From assembly GCF_000725125.1 (NCBI RefSeq), contig NZ_JFCB01000028.1:36011-100010 (forward strand): a stretch of DNA of 64,000 nucleotides, read 5' to 3'. A program made the translations under genes and the position numbers. The notes below the pieces were generated by a model. That model ran no database searches. It was not told the origin of the DNA and saw only the letters and a list, made by a program, of their open reading frames with translations. Positions 31,670 to 39,848 of the stretch are shown in pieces. Every line of letters starts with the position of its first letter. Position 1 is the first letter of the stretch. The DNA comes from Streptomyces toyocaensis. Its GTDB lineage: Bacteria > Actinomycetota > Actinomycetes > Streptomycetales > Streptomycetaceae.

Positions 31670-32022
31670 CGCGGCTGACCGGCACCGTCCTGCGCCTGAC
31701 CGTGTTGGTCGGGGAGAACGACACCTTCCGGCACCGGCCCCTGTACTCGGAGATCGTCCACCGGGCCCATGCCGCCGGGCTCGCCGGTGCCAGTGTCTTC
31801 CGCGGCGTCGAGGGCTTCGGCGCGTCCTCCCTCGTGCACACCTCCCGGCTGCTCTCCCTGAGCGAGGACCTGCCGGTGGCGGTCGTCGTCGTCGACACCG
31901 AGGAGCGCGTCCGGGCCTTCCTCCCCGAACTCGACGCGCTCGTCACCGAGGGCCTGATCCTGCTCGACCACTGCGAGGTCGTCCGCCACGCGCGCGGCGC
32001 CCCGGGCGGGGAGGCCCGGTGA
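31666..32022 (+). CDS. DUF190 protein between two fluoride-channel genes
   Basis: Cytosolic protein of 118 residues of the DUF190 family: LTGTVLRLTVLVGENDTFRHRPLYSEIVHRAHAAGLAGASVFRGVEGFGASSLVHTSRLLSLSEDLPVAVVVVDTEERVRAFLPELDALVTEGLILLDHCEVVR. This is the PII-like ferredoxin fold with the conserved E-x-D-x-x-x-x-x-P-L-Y and G-x-G motifs. It overlaps both flanking crcB genes (ATGA and GTGA), so the three are translated together. The neighbourhood suggests that it senses a ligand and acts on the channel pair; no function is proven. Confidence 0.9.
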   Translation: MTRLTGTVLRLTVLVGENDTFRHRPLYSEIVHRAHAAGLAGASVFRGVEGFGASSLVHTSRLLSLSEDLPVAVVVVDTEERVRAFLPELDALVTEGLILLDHCEVVRHARGAPGGEAR

Positions 32023-32393
32023 GCTGGTTGTACGTGGTCCTGGGCGCCATGGTCGGCGCCCCGCTGCGCTACCTCACCGACCGTGCGGTGCAGTCCCGGC
32101 ACGACTCGGTGTTCCCCTGGGGCACCTTCACGGTCAATGTCACCGGCTCCTTCGTCCTCGGCCTGCTCACCGGCGCGGCGGCCGCGGGCGCCGCCGGATC
32201 CGACCTCCGGCTGCTGCTCGGTACCGGCCTGTGCGGAGCCCTGACCACCTACTCCACCTTCTCCTACGAGACGCTGCGCCTGGCCGGGACCGGCGCCCGC
32301 CGCTACGCGGCGGTGAACGTCGTGGCGAGCGTGGTGGCGGGCGTGGGCGCGGCCTTCGCGGGCGCGGCCCTGGCCGGCGCTGTGTGGCCGTAG
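32019..32393 (+). CDS. crcB: CrcB/Fluc fluoride ion channel subunit 2
   Basis: Second Fluc subunit of 124 residues with four spans. Motifs: MVGAPLRYLTDRAV (G-A-x-x-R-Y), TFTVNVTGSFVLGLL with the pore Asn, and GTGLCGALTTYSTFSYE. The loop after helix 1 is long and polar (QSRHDSVFPWG). Paired Fluc genes usually encode an antiparallel heterodimer, each subunit inserting in one fixed orientation. Here the pair is split by DUF190 with overlapping codons on both sides. GTG start at 32019. Confidence 0.93.
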   Translation: MSWLYVVLGAMVGAPLRYLTDRAVQSRHDSVFPWGTFTVNVTGSFVLGLLTGAAAAGAAGSDLRLLLGTGLCGALTTYSTFSYETLRLAGTGARRYAAVNVVASVVAGVGAAFAGAALAGAVWP

Positions 32394-32430
32394 CGCGCAA
32401 CGCGTCGGAGACCGCGGCCGGCGCCACGCC

Positions 32431-32460
32431 TTGACAGCGCTCACGTCCACCCCACAGGAT
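32431..32460 (+). promoter_or_regulatory. Consensus-like promoter of the GntR-asparaginase-glutaminase operon
   Basis: TTGACA (32431-32436), an 18-base spacer and CAGGAT (32455-32460). The GTG start of the regulator follows 6 bases after the -10 box, so transcription probably begins at the start codon itself (leaderless mRNA). Confidence 0.7.
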
Positions 32461-32466
32461 CGCCCC

Positions 32467-33189
32467 GTGAACCTGTCAGACAGCCAGACAGGTGGTACGG
32501 GCCCGCGGCGCGTCAGCGCGATGGAAGCGGTGCTCACCCACCTCCGCGGCGCCATAGAGCGCGGCGACTACGCCATAGGCGACAAGCTCCCCTCCGAAGC
32601 GGAGCTGTGCCGCACCCTGGAGGTCTCCCGGCCCGTGCTCCGTGAGGCGCTGCGCGCCCTGCAGACCATGGGCCTGACCGTGTCCAGGACCGGCAAGGGC
32701 ACCTTCGTCGTGGCCGACGCCGTGGAGGACCCCACCTTCGGCGACTACGCGGCCAGCGATCTGCTGGAGGTGCGCCGGCACATCGAGATCCCGGTCGCCG
32801 GATACGCCGCCCGGCGCCGCACCCCGGAGAACCTGGACCACCTCAGCCACCTCCTGGACCGGATGGAACGGGAGACGGACACCACCGCGTGGGTGGCGAT
32901 GGACACCCTGTTCCACCTCGCCGTGGCCGAGGCCGCCCAGAACCCGGTGTTCCGCCGGGTCATCGAGGAGATCCGGGACGCCCTGGCCCGCCAGTCCGCC
33001 TTCCTCAACGAACTCGGTGGCCGCCGGGAACAGTCCAACCGCGAGCACCGGGCGATCGTCGAGGCGCTGACCGACGGCTGCGAGCAGGACGCCGTCGAGG
33101 CCATGACCCACCATCTCGACCGCGTCGAGACCACCCTCACCGACATCGTGCGCCGCGCATCGGCCCACCCCTCCCACCAGGCAGTGTGA
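32467..33189 (+). CDS. GntR/FadR-type transcriptional regulator
   Basis: Regulator of 240 residues; GTG 32467 is chosen because it lies at the expected transcription start of a consensus promoter. The winged helix is at about 15-85: RVSAMEAVLTHLRGAIERGDYAIGDKLPSEAELCRTLEVSRPVLREALRALQTMGLTVSRTGKGTFVV. The C-terminal FCD-type domain (about 100-230) includes DLLEVRRHIEIPVAGYAARRRTPENLDHL and MDTLFHLAVAEAAQNPVFRRVIEEI. The metal-site His (FHLAV, EHRAIVEAL, THHLDRVE) are kept. It heads an operon with L-asparaginase and glutaminase (TGATG coupling) and so likely responds to an amino or dicarboxylic acid. Confidence 0.92.
   Translation: MNLSDSQTGGTGPRRVSAMEAVLTHLRGAIERGDYAIGDKLPSEAELCRTLEVSRPVLREALRALQTMGLTVSRTGKGTFVVADAVEDPTFGDYAASDLLEVRRHIEIPVAGYAARRRTPENLDHLSHLLDRMERETDTTAWVAMDTLFHLAVAEAAQNPVFRRVIEEIRDALARQSAFLNELGGRREQSNREHRAIVEALTDGCEQDAVEAMTHHLDRVETTLTDIVRRASAHPSHQAV
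32471..32493 (+). promoter_or_regulatory. Inverted repeat at the start of the GntR gene (probable autoregulatory operator)
   Basis: ACCTGTC (32471-32477) and GACAGGT (32487-32493) form perfect arms around 9 bases, with the nested palindrome CTGTCAGACAG at 32473-32483. It covers codons 2-9 of the regulator and sits just after the transcription start, where bound GntR would block elongation. Confidence 0.6.
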
Positions 33190-34226
33190 TGTACACCAGT
33201 CTCGCCGCGGACGCACCCCCGATCCGCGAGCCCCACCACGCCCCCGTCGCCCACCTGATACGCGGCGGGATCGTGGAAGGCGTCCACTACGGCTCCGTCG
33301 TGGTCCTCGGCCCCGACGGCGAGGTCCGGTTCCGGCTCGGCGACATCGAGGCGGCCTGCTACCCGCGCTCCGCACTCAAGCCTGTCCAGGCGGTGGCGAT
33401 GGTCCGCGCGGGACTCCCGCTGGACGGCGAGCTGCTGTCGCTCGCCGCGGCCAGCCACTCCGGCGAGGAACGCCACCTCGCCGGTGTCCGGCGCATCCTG
33501 GAACGGGCCGGACTGACCGAGGACCACCTCCGCAACGTCCCCGACCTGCCGTTCGAGCCGGCCTTCCGGGACACCTGGGTGCGCGACGGGCGGCCGCCGT
33601 CCCGGCTCGCCCAGAACTGCTCGGGCAAGCACGCCGCGATGCTCTGCACGGCCGCGCTGAACGGCTGGTCCCTCGACGACTACCTCGATCCCGTCCACCC
33701 CCTCCAGCAGGCGATCGCGGAGATCGTCGAGGACCTCACCGGCCAGCGCGTCGCCACGGTCTCCGTCGACGGCTGCGGCGCCCCCCTCTTCGCCGTCTCC
33801 CTGCACGGTCTCGCCCGTGCCGCCGCCCGGATCACCACCGCCGCTCCCGGCACCCCGGAGGCCCGTGTCGCCGACGCGATGCGCGAGCACGCCGAGATGG
33901 CCTCCGGCTCCGGCCGCGACGTGGCCGCGCTGATGCGGGCCGTCCCCGGCCTGCTCGCCAAGGACGGCTTCGAGGGCGTACAGGTCGCCGCCCTGCCCGA
34001 CGGCGGCGCCGTCGCCGTGAAGATCGCCGACGGGGCCTCCCGGGCGCGCGTCCCGGTGGCAGCGGGGGCGCTGGCGCGCGCGGGAGTGGACCCGTCCCTG
34101 CTCGCGGCGTTCACGCGGGAGCCGCTCCTCGGCGGGGGGCAGCCGGTCGGCGACGTCCGGCCGGTGGCGGCGCTCGATCCGGTAGGTGTGCCGGCCCGCA
34201 CCGAAGCGTTCTCGGGACACTGGTGA
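33189..34226 (+). CDS. L-asparaginase II family protein
   Basis: Protein of 345 residues of the asparaginase II family (Rhizobium type). Marks: LIRGGIVEGVHYGSVVVLGPDGEVRFRLGDIEAACYPRSALKPVQAVAMVRAG (about 20-72), ASHSGEERHLAGVRRILERAGL, QNCSGKHAAMLCTAALNGW (about 140-158), VDGCGAPLFAVSL, and EMASGSGRDVAALM. The Ser-Lys pairs and Cys of SALKPVQ and CSGKHA are those of the family active site. It hydrolyses L-asparagine to aspartate and ammonia in the cytosol. It shares one base with the GntR stop and 4 bases with the glutaminase start. Confidence 0.93.
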   Translation: MYTSLAADAPPIREPHHAPVAHLIRGGIVEGVHYGSVVVLGPDGEVRFRLGDIEAACYPRSALKPVQAVAMVRAGLPLDGELLSLAAASHSGEERHLAGVRRILERAGLTEDHLRNVPDLPFEPAFRDTWVRDGRPPSRLAQNCSGKHAAMLCTAALNGWSLDDYLDPVHPLQQAIAEIVEDLTGQRVATVSVDGCGAPLFAVSLHGLARAAARITTAAPGTPEARVADAMREHAEMASGSGRDVAALMRAVPGLLAKDGFEGVQVAALPDGGAVAVKIADGASRARVPVAAGALARAGVDPSLLAAFTREPLLGGGQPVGDVRPVAALDPVGVPARTEAFSGHW

Positions 34227-35152
34227 CCGTGACGCCGTCGAAGGGCTTCCAGCCGGTCCTGGAGCGCATCGCCGAGGAGATCGGGCGGACCCCCGGCCAT
34301 GGCCGGCCCGCCGACTACATCCCGGCGCTCGCGGCCTGCGACCCGAGACGCTTCGGCATGGCCGTCGCCGAGCCGGACGGCACGGTGTACGGGGTGGGGG
34401 ACTGGCGGCAGCCGTTTTCTGCACAGTCCGTCACCAAGGTGTTCACGCTCGCCCTCGACCTGGCCCGCGAGGGCGACGCCCTGTGGGAGCACGTGGGCCG
34501 CGAGCCCTCCGGCAACCCCTTCAACTCCCTGGTGCAGCTGGAGTACGAGAACGGCATCCCGCGCAACCCGTTCATCAACGCGGGCGCCCTCGTCGTCACC
34601 GACCGCCTGCACACCCGTACGGGGGACGCGGCGGGTGAGCTGATCGCCTTCCTGCGGGCGGAGAGCGGCAACCCCGGGCTCACCTTCGACAGGGAGGTCG
34701 CAGCCTCCGAGGCCGCCCACGGTGACCGCAACGCGGCCCTGGCCCACTTCATGGCGTCCTACGGCAACATCGACAATCCGGTGCCGGTCCTGCTCGACCA
34801 GTACGTCCGTCAGTGCTCCGTCGCCGCGTCCTGTGCCGACCTCGCCCTGGCGACGGGATTCCTCGCCCGCCACGGCGTCCGCGCCGACGGCACCCGGCTG
34901 CTGAGCCGCAGCCAGGCCAAACAGGTGAACGCCGTGATGCTGACCTGCGGGACGTACGACGCGGCCGGCGAGTTCGCCTACCGGGTGGGCCTGCCGGGCA
35001 AGAGCGGGGTCGGCGGCGGGATCATCGCCGTCGTCCCGGGCAGGTGCACCCTGTGCGTGTGGGGTCCCGGCCTGGACGAGCGGGGCAACTCGGTGTCGGG
35101 TGTCGCCGCGCTGGACCGCTTCACGACGCTCACCGGCCTCTCGGTGTTCTGA
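34223..35152 (+). CDS. glsA: Glutaminase A
   Basis: Glutaminase of 309 residues; the GTG start overlaps the asparaginase stop. It is a serine-dependent beta-lactamase-like enzyme hydrolysing L-glutamine to glutamate and ammonia. The nucleophile pair is Ser69-x-x-Lys72 in FSAQSVTKVFTLAL. Other marks are EPSGNPFNSLVQLEYENGIPRNPFINAGALVV, HFMASYGNIDNPV, YVRQCSVAASCADLA, and GLPGKSGVGGGIIAVVPG (the K-S-G motif). Together with the asparaginase gene and the GntR gene it forms an amide-catabolism operon. Confidence 0.96.
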   Translation: MTVTPSKGFQPVLERIAEEIGRTPGHGRPADYIPALAACDPRRFGMAVAEPDGTVYGVGDWRQPFSAQSVTKVFTLALDLAREGDALWEHVGREPSGNPFNSLVQLEYENGIPRNPFINAGALVVTDRLHTRTGDAAGELIAFLRAESGNPGLTFDREVAASEAAHGDRNAALAHFMASYGNIDNPVPVLLDQYVRQCSVAASCADLALATGFLARHGVRADGTRLLSRSQAKQVNAVMLTCGTYDAAGEFAYRVGLPGKSGVGGGIIAVVPGRCTLCVWGPGLDERGNSVSGVAALDRFTTLTGLSVF

Positions 35153-35165
35153 CCTCGCGGGCCGG

Positions 35166-36326
35166 TCAGTCCGCCGGCACCGGGCCCCACCTGAGCCGCA
35201 GGAACAGGGCCGTCCCCGCGCCGCCCAGCAGCGCGGCACCGGCGATCGTCCAGGGCACCGTGCGGCCGGGGCCGTCGTCCCGCCGCACCGGCACCGCCGC
35301 GGACTCCGCCTCCGGTCCCCGCAGCGGTCCGGTCCGCAGGGCGTCCAGCGAGCCCACCGGATCGACCCGCCCGGCCGCCTCGAACCCCCAGTCGAGCAGC
35401 GAGCGCGCCTCCTCGTACACCGCGAACCCGTCGCCCGCACGCGGGTTCATCACGGTCGCCACGAGGGTGCGGCCATCGCGCCGCGCGGCCGCCACCAGCG
35501 TGTTCCCGGCGTTGCTGGTGTAGCCGTTCTTGATCCCGACGAGACCCCGGTACGGTGCGACGCCTTCCGCGCCGGTGAGCAGCCGGTTGGTGTTGCGGAT
35601 CCCGTAGGAGCCGCCGTCGCGGGCCGGGAACCGCGCCTCCTCCCGGGCGCAGTACCGGGCGAACTCGGGGTTGCGCAGCCCGGCCCGGCCGAACACCGCC
35701 AGGTCGAAGGCGGAGGACACCTGTCCGGGTGCGTCGTAGCCGTCGGGCGACGTGACCCGGGTGTCGCGGGCGCCCAGGGCGCGGGCCTTGGCCTGCATCC
35801 GCCGGGCCGTGGCCCGCCAGCCGCCGCTGAGCTCCGCCAGCACGCGCACGGCGTCGTTGCCGGAGCTCAGGAACACCCCGTTCCACAGGTCGGACACACG
35901 GTACCCGCGGTTCTCGGCCACGCCGACGAGACTGCTTCCGGGGCCGATGCCCGCCAGTTCCTCGGCGGTGACCCGGTGTGTGATGCCGGCAGGCAGGATC
36001 GGCAGCACGGTGAGGGCGAAGAGCGTCTTGAGGGTGCTGGCGGGCGCCAGCCTGCGGTGAGCGTCGTGCGCCGCCAGCACCTCGCCGGTACGCGCGTCGG
36101 CGACCAGCCAGGCACGGGCGGACAGGGTCGGGACCTCGGGCGCACCAGGACGCGGACGGACATGCGTACCGGGCCGGTACAGCAGCGACGCGGAAACGGC
36201 CGTCGCCCGTGGCCCCGGGTCGACGCCGGTGCCGGTGGTCGCCGCGGCGGGTGCGAGCACCAGCATGCCCGCCGCGCAGAGCGCGCAGGTCGACACGACA
36301 GCCCGTGAAGCAAATCCGATAGTCAT
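35166..36326 (-). CDS. D-alanyl-D-alanine carboxypeptidase (PBP5-like), KNG variant
   Basis: Exported penicillin-binding D,D-carboxypeptidase of 386 residues. It has a signal peptide (FASRAVVSTCALCAAGMLVLAPAAAT) and a C-terminal membrane anchor (VPWTIAGAALLGGAGTALFLRLRWG). The active-site triad is Ser97-x-x-Lys100 (APASTLKTLF), Ser155-Gly-Asn157 (LSSGNDAV) and, in place of the usual KTG, Lys266-Asn-Gly268 in GIKNGYTSNAGNT. It trims the terminal D-Ala of peptidoglycan stem peptides. The KNG change at the third box could alter beta-lactam affinity. The upstream extension of the frame lacks a ribosome-binding site, so ATG 36326 was chosen. Confidence 0.92.
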   Translation of the reverse strand: MTIGFASRAVVSTCALCAAGMLVLAPAAATTGTGVDPGPRATAVSASLLYRPGTHVRPRPGAPEVPTLSARAWLVADARTGEVLAAHDAHRRLAPASTLKTLFALTVLPILPAGITHRVTAEELAGIGPGSSLVGVAENRGYRVSDLWNGVFLSSGNDAVRVLAELSGGWRATARRMQAKARALGARDTRVTSPDGYDAPGQVSSAFDLAVFGRAGLRNPEFARYCAREEARFPARDGGSYGIRNTNRLLTGAEGVAPYRGLVGIKNGYTSNAGNTLVAAARRDGRTLVATVMNPRAGDGFAVYEEARSLLDWGFEAAGRVDPVGSLDALRTGPLRGPEAESAAVPVRRDDGPGRTVPWTIAGAALLGGAGTALFLRLRWGPVPAD

Positions 36327-36417
36327 ACCGCAAACGTAGGAAGGGAGCCCCCGAACAGGGCGCTGCCCCGGCCGGAGGCCGTCCGCGAGCACCCGGATGC
36401 CGCACGCCGCCGCGCCG

Positions 36418-37548
36418 TCAGGGCAGAGTCGGCTGGACGCGCCGCAGGAACGTCGCGTTGTCGGGGGTCTCGCGCATCCGCCCGAGCAGCGTCTCCAGAC
36501 CGGTCTGCCCGTCCCGGGACCCCAGGGCTCGCCGCAGACCCCGCACGGCGTCCAACTCGGCTCGACCGAGCAGCAGTTCCTCGCGCCGGGTGCCCGAGCC
36601 GACGAGGTCGACGGCGGGGAACAGCCGCCGGGAGGCGGCCTCGCGGCTCAGCCGCAGCTCCATGGAACCGGTGCTCTTGAGCTCCTCGAACCAGAACTCG
36701 TCGGCGCGCGACCCGGTCTCCACCAGGACCGAGGCCAGCATCGTGAGCGAACCGCCCTCCTCGGCCCGGCGGGCGGCACCGAAGAACCGCTTGGGCCCGA
36801 GCAGCGCGGAAGCGTCCACGCCACCGCTGAGGGTGCGCCCGCTCGACGCGGCCGCGTTGTTGTACGCCCGGCACAGACGGGTCAGCGAGTCGAGCAGCAC
36901 GACGACGTCCTCCCCGGCCTCGACCAGGCGCTTGGCCCGCTCGACGACCAGCTCGGCGAGAGCGATGTGCTCCTTGGCCGGCCGGTCGAAGGTCGAGGCG
37001 TACACCTCGCCGCGCACCGACCGCCTCATGTCGGTCACCTCCTCGGGCCGTTCGTCGAGCAGCACCACCATCAGCCGGCATTCCGGGTGGTTCCCCGTGA
37101 CCGCCGCGGCGAGCTGCTGCAGGAGGACGGTCTTGCCGGTCTTCGGCGGGGCGACGAGCAGCCCGCGCTGCCCCTTGCCGACCGGTGCGAACAGGTCCAC
37201 CACCCGCCCCGCGAGCCCGGACGCCGGGTGCTCGAGACGCAGCCGCTCCTCAGGGTGAAGCGGTGTCAGGTCCCGGAAGTGCGGCCGGCCGCACAGCGCG
37301 TCGGGTGTCCGGCCGTCGACCCGGGTGACGCCGGTGAGACCGCGGCCGTCACCGCGGAAGCCCTCCACCCGGTCGCCCTTGCGCAGGCCGTGGCGGCGCA
37401 GCAGCGCGGGGGAGACGGACGCGTCGGAGGGCGAGGCCAGGCAGTCCCCGGCGCGCAGACGCCCCTGTCCGGCCTCGTCGATGTCGAGGACACCGCTGAC
37501 GACCTGGGGCTGTCGCCGAACAGGAGGGTGATCGATGGTCGTGGTCAT
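36418..37548 (-). CDS. rho2: Short transcription termination factor Rho paralogue
   Basis: Rho-family protein of 376 residues. It lacks the long Arg/Asp-rich insertion of the main actinobacterial Rho (usually over 600 residues). RNA-binding OB fold: VSGVLDIDEAGQGRLRAGDCLASPSDASVSPALLRRHGLRKGDRVEG. Helicase core: Walker A APPKTGKT (133-141), VVLLDERPEEVTDMRRSV, Walker B VVVLLDSLTRLCRAYN, Q-loop region DASALLGPKRFFGAARRAEEGGSLTMLASVLVETGSRADE, and the R-loop ELRLSREAASRRLFPAVDL. It may act as a terminator or as a ring ATPase under special conditions. The 289 bases upstream carry no gene and may be a leader. Confidence 0.92.
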   Translation of the reverse strand: MTTTIDHPPVRRQPQVVSGVLDIDEAGQGRLRAGDCLASPSDASVSPALLRRHGLRKGDRVEGFRGDGRGLTGVTRVDGRTPDALCGRPHFRDLTPLHPEERLRLEHPASGLAGRVVDLFAPVGKGQRGLLVAPPKTGKTVLLQQLAAAVTGNHPECRLMVVLLDERPEEVTDMRRSVRGEVYASTFDRPAKEHIALAELVVERAKRLVEAGEDVVVLLDSLTRLCRAYNNAAASSGRTLSGGVDASALLGPKRFFGAARRAEEGGSLTMLASVLVETGSRADEFWFEELKSTGSMELRLSREAASRRLFPAVDLVGSGTRREELLLGRAELDAVRGLRRALGSRDGQTGLETLLGRMRETPDNATFLRRVQPTLP

Positions 37549-37837
37549 GTGGGCCGGTCCTTTCACGGACGACGAACGGGGCTGTGCAAGGGAAGGGGAA
37601 GAGACCGCACTGAAGGGCGGACACACGCCCGGGCGGAGGAAACACCGCGGTCACGGCGGGAGAAACCCGGCCGACGAGGTGCTGCGGGAGAGCCGCTGCG
37701 TCGGAAACGACGGACAGTGCGGCGAACCGGAGAGAACAAGCACCGACGCCCGAACAGGGGCGTACACCGAGTGCTACCGCCACCGTACCACCGTGTGGGG
37801 GACGGCCGTCAGCGATGCCCTCCCCTAGGCTGGTCGG

Positions 37838-38566
37838 ATGTTCAGCCCCGAAGGCCCCAGCCTGCGTGAACTCGCCGTCCAGGCGCTGTCGTCCGTGGAA
37901 CGCGGGTACGACCTCCTCGCCCCGAAGTTCGACCACACCCCCTTCCGCACGCCGGATTCGGTGCTCGACGCCACGGTCTCGGCGCTGTTGCCGACGGGTC
38001 CGTACGCCTCGGGGCTCGACCTCTGCTGCGGCACCGGCGCGGGTGTCGACGTCCTGAGGCAGGTGTGCGAGGAGAGCGTCACGGGCGTGGACTTCAGCAC
38101 GGGCATGCTGGAGGTCGCACGGGAACGGATCAGGCCGCAGGGGCCGCCGGTCGGCTGGGTGCGGGCCGATGCGCGGGCCCTGCCGTTCCGGCCGGTCTTC
38201 GACCTGGTGGTGAGTTTCGGCGCCTTCGGGCACTTCCTGCCGCGAGAGATGGCGGGGGTGTTCGCGCAGGTGCACTCGGTGTTGCGGCCCGGCGGGCGCT
38301 TCGTCTTCCCCGTGGTCGCGCCGCCCCGGCCGGGCACGCCGGCCCACGCGGTGCTGCTGGGGTTCGACGCGGCGATGCGGGTGCGCAACGCCGTCTGGCG
38401 TCCGCCGTTCGTGATGTACTACCGCGCGGTCCGCTTCGGTGATGTGTGGCGTGGGCTGGCCCGGGCGGGCTTCCGGGTGGAGTTCTGGGCACTGCCGGAG
38501 TTCGGCCGGCGCAGGGACGGCAGCCCGAGGGCCCGCCTGGTCGTCGCGTCACGCTCGGACGCGTAG
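37838..38566 (+). CDS. SAM-dependent class I methyltransferase
   Basis: Methyltransferase of 242 residues. AdoMet motif I is GLDLCCGTGAGVDVLRQ (about 60-76), followed by VTGVDFSTGMLEVARERI, the acidic VRADARALPFRPVFDLVVSFGAFGHF and VHSVLRPGGRFVFPVVAP. This is the common UbiE/arsenite-type small-molecule methyltransferase fold; the substrate is not readable. Divergent from rho2. No co-transcribed neighbour: the next 367 bases are non-coding and the GntR gene converges. Confidence 0.85.
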   Translation: MFSPEGPSLRELAVQALSSVERGYDLLAPKFDHTPFRTPDSVLDATVSALLPTGPYASGLDLCCGTGAGVDVLRQVCEESVTGVDFSTGMLEVARERIRPQGPPVGWVRADARALPFRPVFDLVVSFGAFGHFLPREMAGVFAQVHSVLRPGGRFVFPVVAPPRPGTPAHAVLLGFDAAMRVRNAVWRPPFVMYYRAVRFGDVWRGLARAGFRVEFWALPEFGRRRDGSPRARLVVASRSDA

Positions 38567-38933
38567 CCCGGCATCGGCGCCGCCCGGCGCCGGCGGTGTG
38601 CCGCTGTGCCCCCCTCTCGGCTTCGCTCGAGCAGGCGGACCCCCGTCGCCCCACCGGCACGACTGCCCGCGGAAGCGGGCGACGGCAGAGCGGTCGGTGC
38701 GCGGGGCGGGGAAGTGACCGGCCGGCGCGTACGGCGGGAAGAGGGCGGGGCGGGGGTGTGCGCCCGCAGCGGCGGGTGCGAACAAACGCCCCGCACCTCC
38801 ACCGGGCGACCCTGTCGCGCCAGTCCCAGGACGGACACCCCCAAACCGGACCGGACCGGACCCACGCACCGACCGCGGGCGCCACCCGGGCCCCCACCCC
38901 ACGGATCGCCGCGCCACAGGCACGCTGCCGGGG
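38567..38933. other. 367-base convergent gap, no gene seen
   Basis: Very GC-rich stretch between the ends of the methyltransferase and GntR genes. It includes the CTCTCGGCTTCGCTCGAG type sequence common in Streptomyces intergenic DNA at about 38614-38632. No open frame has a ribosome-binding site with family-like content. Confidence 0.5.
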
Positions 38934-39677
38934 TCAGACCGCGGCGGGCACCATGAACTCGTAGACCAGCACGTCTTCCTGAGCGTCCATCACCAGTTCC
39001 GTGACCTCCAGCGGACGGCCGAACTGGTCGTGCACCCGCCGAGTCACCCGGACCGACGGCGTCCCCGCGATCCGCGTGATGGTGTCGCGGTGGTGCAGCG
39101 ACAGCCCCGCCCGGCGCATCCAGTCGTAGGCCCGTCGCAGCTCCGCGGCACACGTGCCGTCGGCCCGGTCCCGGTAGCGGGACAGCTCCTCGACCTCCGC
39201 CAGTGCCACGGCGGAAAACGATGTCACCGCGGTCCGCAGTTCGCGCCCGCCGGCCGACGCCGACCAGTAGCGGTGGACCAGCGTCGGCCGGCCGGGCGCC
39301 ACGTCCAGCGCCTCGGCGTGTCCCGGCGGCGGAGCCTCCCAGGCGACGGTGGTCCTGGTCACCGCGTTATGGGCGGCACCTCCGGCGCCGAGCGGGAAAC
39401 CGGAGGAGGCCGGCGTCTCCACCGGCAGGCCCGGCAGCGCGGCGTGACTGCCCCGCCGGTCGGTGGCGACCAGTCCGTCACGGCGCAGCAATTGCAGCGC
39501 CTGCCGTACGGTCTCCCGGCTGACCCCGAAGTGCTCGGCCAACTGCCGCTCTCCCGGGAGACGTTCGCCGGGCGGAATCGTCCCGTCGTGCAGCTCGCCG
39601 AGCAACTGCGTCGCGATCTTCCGGTACAAGGGCTCCCCTTCGGTGAGCGGGTGGTCGTGCGGGGTGGTGCGGGCCAT
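38934..39677 (-). CDS. GntR/HutC-type regulator with UTRA domain
   Basis: Regulator of 247 residues from ATG 39677 (AGGAGG 8 bases upstream). The N-terminal winged helix is EPLYRKIATQLLGELHDGTIPPGERLPGERQLAEHFGVSRETVRQALQLLRRDGLVATDRRGSHAAL. The UTRA effector domain begins near 95 and ends VRVTRRVHDQFGRPLEVTELVMDAQEDVLVYEFMVPA. HutC-type regulators bind sugar phosphates, amino acids or related ligands. It lies 171 bases after the esterase gene in the same direction, and a matching palindrome (39742-39755) is between them, so autoregulation or control of the esterase is plausible. Confidence 0.92.
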   Translation of the reverse strand: MARTTPHDHPLTEGEPLYRKIATQLLGELHDGTIPPGERLPGERQLAEHFGVSRETVRQALQLLRRDGLVATDRRGSHAALPGLPVETPASSGFPLGAGGAAHNAVTRTTVAWEAPPPGHAEALDVAPGRPTLVHRYWSASAGGRELRTAVTSFSAVALAEVEELSRYRDRADGTCAAELRRAYDWMRRAGLSLHHRDTITRIAGTPSVRVTRRVHDQFGRPLEVTELVMDAQEDVLVYEFMVPAAV

Positions 39678-39741
39678 GCCGCGCCCTCCTGTTGGTGACG
39701 TTCCGTAGCCGTGCGGGCTCATTGGGCCACCACATCTACCA

Positions 39742-39755
39742 TTGGTCTACACCAA
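39742..39755. promoter_or_regulatory. GntR-type operator TTGGT-N4-ACCAA upstream of the GntR gene
   Basis: TTGGTCTACACCAA, a perfect 5+5 palindrome, 65 bases before the GntR start. HutC/DasR-type regulators bind TGGTCTAGACCA-like sites, so this is a good fit. The same TTGGT-N4-ACCAA core occurs inside the long inverted repeat at 51184-51211. Confidence 0.65.
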
Positions 39756-39848
39756 CAGGGAAGAGAGGTCCGGCAGTTAGGCCGGAAGCATGCGGTGTAC
39801 CGGTAACCGGGACCGCGACAGCGGCCGCAGCCGCGACCGGACCATCCG

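Noticed and set aside
30448..31989. Minus-strand extension of the S33 hydrolase frame over the fluoride-channel genes
   Set aside because: The part beyond 30447 is antisense to clear crcB and DUF190 genes and has no family content.
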